Under the pieces are notes generated by a model. That model was not told where the DNA came from, did not search any database, and saw only the letters and a list, made by a program, of their open reading frames with translations. A stretch of 64,000 nt of DNA. Source: Sitta carolinensis (Eukaryota > Chordata > Aves > Passeriformes > Sittidae). Positions 57,001 through 64,000 of the stretch are shown one piece after another (the stretch's first letter is position 1; each line of letters starts with the position of its first letter). Both the position numbers and the translations under genes were made by a program. The DNA is taken from positions 109,935,108-109,999,107 of the forward strand of contig CM063283.1 in the NCBI GenBank assembly GCA_032173965.1. Direction: 5' to 3'.

Positions 57001-60000
57001 GCGTAGCGCCGCACGATCCTGTCCAGGAGCCGCTGGGATGGGCAGCGCAGCAGTGGGCTGGGCAGGCCCTGTGAGGGGGGGAAAGCTGGGCAGGGATGTC
57101 CAATTCCAGTCTGAGGCACTGCAGTGTGCCTGGACCATGCTGGGGGTTTATGTGCACCCTCTGCCCAGCGTGCCTCTGCCTGCTGTGGCACAGCTCCGAG
57201 GGATATGGGCATCTCACCCTTCCTAGGAAAAGACCTGTGCCATCCAAAAATGCCATTTCCCAACTCAGGTTTCAAGAATGGTCCCCATTCCTGGGCACTG
57301 CAAATCTCGTATTCCCCCAACTGCACAGCACCCCATCTCTCCACACCGTGGGACTCTTCCCTCTGCCTGGGTTTCCAGCCCCGGCATTCCCTCCAGTTGT
57401 TACGATAGTGAGTCACTTCCCTCGTTAAATAATCTTCGGATCACTTCGTTATTTGCTTAACCTGAGAGCAGCTTTCTTGGAAATACTATTTGCTAAGGTC
57501 AGTAAACATGCTTTAAAAATGTAAATAAACATTGTGTGTGAGTATAAGCACAGGATATGTTCTCTCTCTGATAAACTCATGCATTAACTATCAAAACCAA
57601 ATAGCCTGTGTGTATTTTTTGTAAATACCAGCAACAAATAGAGAACCGTTGGGCTAATGGAGTCAATTATCACTGTATTTCACCCTTCAGATTTGGAGGT
57701 TTGGCTTGTAAAATTGCATGAGCAATCTATGGCTGGGGTAAATGCCATAGAAAATTATACCTTCATGGTCAAAAATGGCCTTTTAAAAATTTTTCAGTTA
57801 GTCTTCCTTAATAGCCAAGGAGAGTTTATATATGGAGGGTTGCCCACAGTGTCACGGAAGCACTCCCTGCCATGCCTCTGCTGGGGAATAAAATCAGGTT
57901 TTTTTAAGCCTCTTTATTAAAAATTATCCCAGTAGCCAAAATTTACTCTTTTGGGTTTTGTTTATAATTTGATGGCTGGGAGATGTGCTTCAGAGGAAAG
58001 GGAGGTGGAGATCATGTTGCTCCCTGCCATCCTTCATGCTGGGAGCAAAGATGTGGTGCAGCATCTCCTTGGGTTATTTGGTAACTCTGAGGCAGGTCCT
58101 TCTCAGCCCCTCCTGTGCGAGCTGTTCATTTGGCATAAAACACTGAGTCACCCAGCCGTGACAAAGGAATAAAGCAACATGGAAAGGATGAGTAGAACAC
58201 TTTCCCAGTTGGAAGAAGGAAGGGGGGACTAGATGTCCCATGTCACTTCCTCTGCATCCCACTTGGCCTCAGTGAGATTCCAACCTCTCTTTCCTTGGCC
58301 ATCAGTTACACAAAACAAGTCCAAAATGCCAATAGCTGGTCAAAACTGCCTGAGAAACTCAACCACAACTGAAGTGTTGTTTCATGAAAACCAAAAAACC
58401 TTTCTTCCCAAAAGGAAGAAATTTGTCAAATTTGTCAAAAATAATTCTACCCAGTTCCTGTTGCAAGTCTTCACACATTTCTCTCCTTTGGCGTAGCCTC
58501 ATCAGGAAAATATTTTCTCAATTAATTATCTAAAACCATAGAAGGGGTGCAGGGGGAGGGATGGTTATGGATTTCTGTCTTGCAGCACTTGCAGGAACAT
58601 TGTGGCTGATTCCGTCACTTTCCCTTTGGAGGAGAAGCGATAAAAAATGATCAGAACAGGGCCATGTTAAGTAAGAGATAAACGGTGGAGAAAGTCTCTT
58701 GTAGCTCCATGTGTATGCAAATATTTGCAGCCAAAGTTAGAAAGCCTGGCTGCTTCCAGGAGTCTGCAATGCAAAAGCTGAGATCCCAAAGAGTACACAG
58801 TAGGAACGTAAATCACAGCAGCAGAGAAAGCATGGATGTGTAATTAGGACTTTTGTGAGGTCAGAGCTCATTCTCTTAGCAAAAACGTGGGCACATGCTG
58901 CCCATGCTGCTCATGGCTGCTGCTTTCCTGAGGAACTGCTTCAGGCACATCAGCAGAGATGTGGGAGCAGAGGAGCAGGGCTGGGTGCTGACACATTTGC
59001 ATCAAACATTGGGGCAGCTTCCTACAGTTTAATGAAGCCCTGACCCACAAAACTGGGCAATGAGGCCTTTTGATTTCAGCAGAGACAGTCAACAGCATAA
59101 AGCTCAGCACCTGCTTGATTGTTTCAGTGGAGAGGGGTCTCACCTTCCTGCAGACTTATGGAAACACTCTACAGCAGAAAAGGAGCTGGAGTTGTAAAAC
59201 TGTCAGACAAAAACTGTCACTGGAAGAAAAATGTGAACACATACTTGAAACACTGGAGATACAGATTTATCTGAGAATATCTTAAGTCCTCTTCAGTGAC
59301 TTATCACCCCAGAGCAGAAGACCAGACAGACAGCCTGATGTATTGTTTGTGATTGATATGGAAAGCTTCTTATTTATTTCAATTAAATACCCACATTTCT
59401 ATATCTGATCTTGAGTAGCTCCTGCAAATCCTACCTGCACTCAGGTCTGAGTTTTTAACCCTTATTACACAGTACAGGATTTTAAACTCCATGAGTTCAT
59501 GCATATGCAAATGTATCGCAGACACACCCAGAATTCACTTGGATGTTAAAACAACTTGCGGAAGACGACTTCTTGCTCTGCTTTCATTTCAGTCAGCCCG
59601 AGGACAGACGGCCCAGGCCAGGAGCATGGCTGCCTCCTGCCCCATGAGCCACTACCCAGGTCCAGCTTCACCAAACTGCCAGGTTTAAGATGGGTTCCAG
59701 GAGGAAACACTTGGATGTCAGTGTCAAAGCACCCACAGCTCCTGGCGATGTGAATCCAAGGGTTTCCTTAACTCCCGAAAGTCAGAGAGAGACTCATCCC
59801 CACTGCCAGCAGGTTTATGGAAGTCTCTGATAGAGGTACTGGGTCAGAGAGGTGGCAGGTCTAGGAGGTGGCTCTGGGAGCCCCATAGTGCCCATCCTTC
59901 CCTAGGACGGACAGATCGACATGTGAGTGAGCTGCTGGCCCTGTGCAGCAAGAAGAGATGTGGGCTGGACTCAGAGGCCACATAACCAGGGTGCCAGTGC

Positions 60001-63000
60001 ATCTGCTACAGGCAGGACGGGGTGCTGGTCAGCAGCAGCTGGTCAGCAGTCTCAAACAGTCCATCCTAGAGAGAGGGTCTGCAAATGCTGGATTTCCACC
60101 TTGATTTTGCTTTCCTCTGTCTGCCTTCAGCATTTTCCAGTCTGTGCTTTGTAGGCAGGGCTGTAAATTTTCCCTGTGGGTGGTCTGTGCTGAAACCAAC
60201 CTGCTTTGCTGTCCCTCCAGCAGGAAAGCACCCAGAGTGGTTTGAGGCGGTGAGCTCCTGGGCGAAGCAGCAGGTGTCTGGGGCTGCCATGCAGGCTGAG
60301 CCCCAGCTAAATCCTGCTCATCTCTGAGGCAGGCTGGATTTTAAGACTGAAGTCTTTGCTGCACCCAATAAAGACTTTCATTGTGGCTGGTGAAATAATC
60401 GCTGTGGCAGGCAGCTCAGCTGATGGCTGGGTCAGCAAGGGCAGGCAGCACAAAGTGGAAAAACATTACTTCATGGTCTGTCATTTTGATTGCAGCACGT
60501 TGTGGTTTGTTGTAATGCTCTGTCTATCAGACAAAATTACCTGGGCCCATTTGCTTTCCCTGGTGCTGCTATACAGGATAAACTGCAGGGAAGGGGGAAC
60601 AAGCACTGCTATGTGACTGCAGCTCTGTGAGACAGGGTGGGGATCATGTCAGGCCTCGAGAGAGGAGTTCTGTTAACACCTCTGAAAAGAGGGAGAGAGG
60701 GAAAATAGAGCCATAAGAACAGTTCTTCAGGGAAGTATTTGCAGAGACATACAGTACCCCCAAAAACCCTTCTCCAGTGGCTCATGCTGGGTTACCAATA
60801 TATGTCTGCACAGCAAACACAGCAGAGGGGCAGAGGTGATGCTTTCCAGAGGGAGGAGGGCAGGTGGGATGGCCAGGGAGGATGGGGATCCCCATCTCTG
60901 TGGGGCTGGATGAACCGGGGAGGTCAGAATGTACCCTGTGCTGGCTCACACAGCGGGGCTGGGATGGGGTCTCACACTCAGACACGCACACACAATATGA
61001 ATGAAATGTTGTTGCCACTGGCTATTTTTCAATTAAGACCACTGTGAGACCAGAAGCCATTTTGCAGAGCACATGCCTGATCTTAAAAAGTGATTACTGC
61101 TGAAATTTGGTGGTGGAGAAGTAGGTCCCAGGGTCTCTGGATCACTATGTTTCTCTATGTATTCAAATCTATATGCTGTTAAATTCCAGTTTTTGTTTCT
61201 CTGATTGATTTACAGAACCAAAGGACTGTGAACATATGAGCAGGGCAATCCTGAGGCTGATGTGCAAAGGTCTGGGCCTCCCTGCAGCCTCCCATGCCCT
61301 TTCCAACCAAAAAGCTGCAGGGGTTGATGAAATGTCCCAGGGAGTTTGTCACTGGGCACGTCCCCACAGGCTGGCCCTGAGCTCACTTCAGAGGTGCCCT
61401 GGAGCTGGCATCAGCTCAGCTTCCCACTGCTGCTGCACAGGGGAATTCCTGGGAGAAACTGGAGAGGTGCAAAGGCAGGGTGCCCCCGCCGGGGTCTCTG
61501 CGTGGTGCTGTGTGTGCACACATCCCTGTCTGTGTCTGTGTGCAACCCAGCCAGCTCAGCTGGCACTGCCGGCTCCGAGAGGACAGCGTAGGGAAAACTG
61601 TAGCACATGAAGAGCCTTTTAAGGAGAAGGATTTGGGCTCAGCTGCTGATTTAGCTTTGCAGCAGGTCTGAGATACCACAGAGCCACATTTCTCCAGTTA
61701 CTTTTTCACCCAGCTCAGCAAGTGGAAGCTTTAAGCTCTGGAATCCTTCCCTTTCCCTCAGCACTGCTGGGTGGGCAGCACAGTTTGGCACAAACACCTG
61801 GAACAGTCCAGCAAGGCTGGAGGACCTGGCAGCCCAACTCGCCCTCCTGCAGGCCCCTGCAGGGCTGCCTGGGGGGAGGCTACTGCCTGCCAGCCTAAGG
61901 AGTTGTCCCAGCCCACCAGCTCAGGTGAGGGATGCTCTGAGTGGAAGTGGTACACTGTCCCCTCTCTCTAGTGCCTCTCCCAAGGTTACTAAACAGAGTA
62001 CAGTGTAGCTTTGCTCCAAAAATCTTTTTCCTATCAGGCATGTACCACCCAGGAGTGCACTGACTTCAGGGTGACCTGCTGTGCTGGACTGTCAGTGATT
62101 TGGGTGAGTCTTTCTGGTGCAGTCCAGGCATAACCCCAGTGTATCCCTCCCTCTCTCCCCTCAGGTGTGCTGCTCCACAGGGTAACTGAAGAGGAACAAC
62201 TAAAGCAGCATAGCTTTAGAACTCACCAAAGCTGAGTGGATGCAACAAGCACCTGCCTGTAGAGAAACATAAATGAAGTCACTTTTTCACAGTCACTTCT
62301 CTCCTGGAATGGGAAGAAGTACTGGAATAATCCTTTTTTTCTCTCAGGGTCTTTCTATATCCAACCCTCACCCTGGTCCTGTCCCTTTCCAGTGGTTATT
62401 TGGTTATTGCAATGTTTTGCTGTGGTTTGGTCAGGGTGAGGGGGATGCCCTGTGCTGTAGCTGCCCATCCACCTGGTGGTGGTGACCCACACTCACCGTG
62501 CTCCTGTCCTGGTTTCACCTGTGACACCCCAGGACTGTGGGAGAAAGGCCAGTGTGCTTCTTTGTGCCTGAGGTCATTTGCTGTGGATGGCAGGAGAATA
62601 AGTAATCGAGACTTTGGCTCTGACTGCCCATGCCCTTCATCCTGCCAGCCACAAGCAAGAGAGACCCACACTGACTTGGCCCCTGGCCCAAAGCAAAATC
62701 ACTTTCAAGGCACTGGCTGCCCTTTTAGGTACAACTTTATGATCAAAAATCCCCAAAACCCCACAATGCTGAGACATCATGGAAAAACTAGAAAAAAAAA
62801 ATGGCAGCTCTCTCCCCACTGGAGCTGTTACCATGTTTGTGTGCACAGCCTATTGTTTATCCCCATGCCTGAAGCCACCTGGTGCTATGGCTTTCCACAG
62901 GAGTTCAGCTTCAACCTGCACAAGGAGCCAGGAGCTGGTGCTCTCCTCTCTGCAGCCAAGCCCACCCCAGCCCTAGACAGGCTGTGCCATGGCATTACCT

Positions 63001-63522
63001 GGGGCTGGGAGGGCTTGGCCTTCAACCTTGGCACTTTTCTTCCCATCGGGGCATCGTTCTGCCTCTCCCCTTTGGCACGTGGGCTTGGCTTGGCTGGGGG
63101 CACACAAGGCTGCCCATCTCCACTGACCAGGCAGGATGAGTGCCAGCAATCCCCTAATCTCACCAACCCGCAAGCTGCGACCACATCCCCACGAGACCCT
63201 TTCCACGCCCCTAAACCCCACGGGATTTTCTCTCCCCCGTGCCCCCCCCCCCCAGCCGTGGGGGGCTCTGGAGCCACGGGACACAGACCTGGACCAGGTC
63301 AGGCGTGAGGCGCTTGGCCCGCAGCCACTTCTGGAAGCGCTGGGTGCGGCGCAGGGCGCGCTCCAGGCTGCAGGTCCTGGTCTTGAGCAGGGCGGTGCAG
63401 ATGCGCTTGTCAGCCCGGTCGTGCTGGTACTTGGAGGTCAGCCGGGTGATGTCCACCAGCCGCCAGCTCTTGGCATCGTCCGTGTAGTTGCCCGAGTAGC
63501 TGAGCAGGGAGCTGGGGGGCAG
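52694..63522 (-). CDS. DIPK2B: DIPK2B (CXorf36/DIA1R) divergent kinase-like secretory protein, last 4 coding exons (spliced, 5' partial)
   Basis: Four exons on the - strand (63289-63522, 56895-57068, 54196-54484, 52694-53034) join in frame to give 345 residues ending RFAYRYPDCRYSDKY-stop. Human DIPK2B has 433 residues, so about 88 residues, including the signal peptide, lie right of the window. The protein belongs to the FAM69/DIPK group of cysteine-rich, kinase-like proteins of the secretory pathway. Its substrate is not established to my knowledge. Diagnostic stretches are RFQKWLRAKRLTPDLVQ, LLRCPSQRLLDRIVRRYAEV, YMDHLTDRDKLRLLYTLAVN and NGHLFIRDASTLGIID. The exons are GC- and CpG-rich, unlike the AT-rich KDM6A exons. 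The gene is convergent with KDM6A, as in human Xp11.3. DIPK2A is the paralogue, but the residues and the neighbour favour 2B. Confidence 0.93.
53035..54195 (-). other. DIPK2B: DIPK2B last intron
   Basis: Non-coding and AT-rich. It contains a 25-base poly-A on the + strand (54057-54081), which is poly-T in the transcript, and a 23-bp near-palindrome at 53701-53723. Confidence 0.85.
54057..54081. repeat. Poly-A/T run of 25 in DIPK2B intron
   Basis: A homopolymer about 115 bases inside the intron from the exon at 54196-54484. Confidence 0.95.
54196..54484 (-). CDS. DIPK2B: DIPK2B exon: IFPDVEGWPFPRYLG...LGIIDREEG
   Basis: Acceptor cttcccacag|ATCTTCC and donor GAGGAAG|gtactc. The exon is 289 bp, starting in phase 0 and ending in phase 1. 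It holds most of the kinase-like core: LGSCGRLLVSASTRPL, NDLNYFLYFTRVDAGTFGVF and NGHLFIRDASTLGIID. The Asp-containing RDAS and GIID segments sit where catalytic or metal-binding residues would be expected (inference). The exon is dense in CpG, which also creates spurious antisense ORFs. Confidence 0.95.
54485..56894 (-). other. DIPK2B: DIPK2B intron with a purine-pyrimidine tract
   Basis: Non-coding. The main feature is the CTT/GAA tract at 54768-55005. A short direct duplication of GCCAGGGAGCTGACAAAG lies at about 56759-56795. Otherwise I see nothing. Confidence 0.85.
54768..55005 (-). repeat. (GAA/GGAGAA)n polypurine tract, 238 bp
   Basis: The + strand is almost pure pyrimidine (CTT, CTC and CTTCTC units with rare TGC and CAT interruptions). 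The DIPK2B transcript strand is GAA/GGA purine. The Lys/Glu-rich ORF read across it is simply the translated repeat. Confidence 0.95.
56895..57068 (-). CDS. DIPK2B: DIPK2B exon: GLPSPLLRCPSQRLL...NSHPILLQ
   Basis: Acceptor cccctcacag|GGCCTG and donor TTACAG|gtacgt. The exon is 174 bp, 58 codons, in phase 0 on both sides. It is nearly identical to the human exon as I recall it. Confidence 0.95.
57069..63288 (-). other. DIPK2B: DIPK2B intron (6.2 kb)
   Basis: No coding exon was recognised on either strand. The 302-codon + strand ORF at 62400-63308 overlaps the splice donor in antisense and looks like a chance ORF in GC-rich DNA. A C12 run lies at 63242-63253. An AT-rich block at about 57450-57920 is unassigned. 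Confidence 0.75.
63289..63522 (-). CDS. DIPK2B: DIPK2B exon: LPPSSLLSYSGNYTDD...LTPDLVQ
   Basis: Acceptor atttaaag|CTGCCC and donor GTCCAG|gtctgt, read on the - strand. The exon is 234 bp, exactly 78 codons. It carries an NYT sequon for possible N-glycosylation and cysteines at RICTALL and RTCSLER. It encodes the linker before the kinase-like core. Confidence 0.92.
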
Positions 63523-64000
63523 CTTTAAATGAGAAGAAAGCCAGGTGTCAAACCTGCCAAACCAAAACGAGAGCCCCAGGAGAGCGGGTTAAAAGCCACA
63601 CGGACACCCCGCACAGCGCCCGCCCCGCTGAGCGCCTCCAGCCCCTGGCGCTTCCTGCCACCGCCTGGCCAGGGCTGAGTGACCCTGGCTGGTGGCCCCA
63701 GGTACCGGGGTGAGCTGAGCAGGCTGAAACCATCAGCTAAGGAAATGAGCTTTGGTAAAAAAGTCCTTTGCTTCCCATTAATACCATGCCTTTCATGAAT
63801 TCTGCCATGGACTGAGGGTAAAATACCCAAACGGGCTCTTTTGAGTAGAGGGAGGGAGGAAAGGGAGAGGGTTACAGGGTTTTGATTCATGCAGAATTCC
63901 TGGTGTTTTTAAATTTTCCTATTTCTACACAAAGGATCTTAAAAAAGGACTACTTGACACTTTAAAGGACCCTCCTAATATTAAAACCTCCTGACAACAA
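63523..64000 (-). other. DIPK2B: DIPK2B intron, partial
   Basis: This is the intron upstream of the 63289-63522 exon on the - strand. It continues beyond the window, and no further exon is seen. Confidence 0.8.

Noticed and set aside
62400..63308. 302-codon + strand ORF
   Set aside because: It lies in a GC-rich DIPK2B intron, overlaps the 63289 exon end in antisense, and has low-complexity, Pro/Ser-rich composition with no domain.

Overview
This window is nuclear DNA from a vertebrate, most likely a bird. The reasons are intron-split genes with canonical GT-AG junctions, several CR1 LINE fragments of the avian/reptilian type, short introns compared with mammals, and two neighbouring genes that are also adjacent in human Xp11.3. 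I see no bacterial, phage or CRISPR features. The species cannot be named from the sequence alone.

Left part (1-14169): one long non-coding stretch, best read as the intron of KDM6A (UTX) upstream of the first exon visible here. It holds CR1 fragments (about 522-915, 6550-6722, 9331-9565), a large 24-bp-unit minisatellite of nearly 1.9 kb (9650-11540), and one unassigned exon-like ORF near 4326-4414.

Middle part (14170 to about 35130): the last twelve coding exons of KDM6A on the + strand. They encode the C-terminal 500 residues: a proline-rich linker, the JmjC histone H3K27 demethylase domain with its iron and 2-oxoglutarate ligands, and the C-terminal zinc-binding domain. An AU-rich 3' UTR with several AATAAA signals follows. 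The last intron carries a 669-bp non-autonomous DNA transposon with 17-bp inverted ends.

Intergenic part (about 35.1-52.4 kb): no supportable gene. It contains two CR1 fragments (37702-38170, 41335-41552), a poly-A run, a (GT)n microsatellite, and a compound (TTCC)n tract just beyond the end of the next gene.

Right part (52445-63522): the last four coding exons of DIPK2B (CXorf36/DIA1R), on the - strand and so convergent with KDM6A. They encode the C-terminal 345 residues of a secretory-pathway divergent kinase-like protein. The 5' exon with the signal peptide lies beyond 64000. Its introns hold a 238-bp GAA-type purine-pyrimidine tract and a poly-A/T run. The two genes have no known joint pathway; their adjacency is conserved synteny. 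I found no convincing new biological system. The most unusual structure is the minisatellite in the KDM6A intron.
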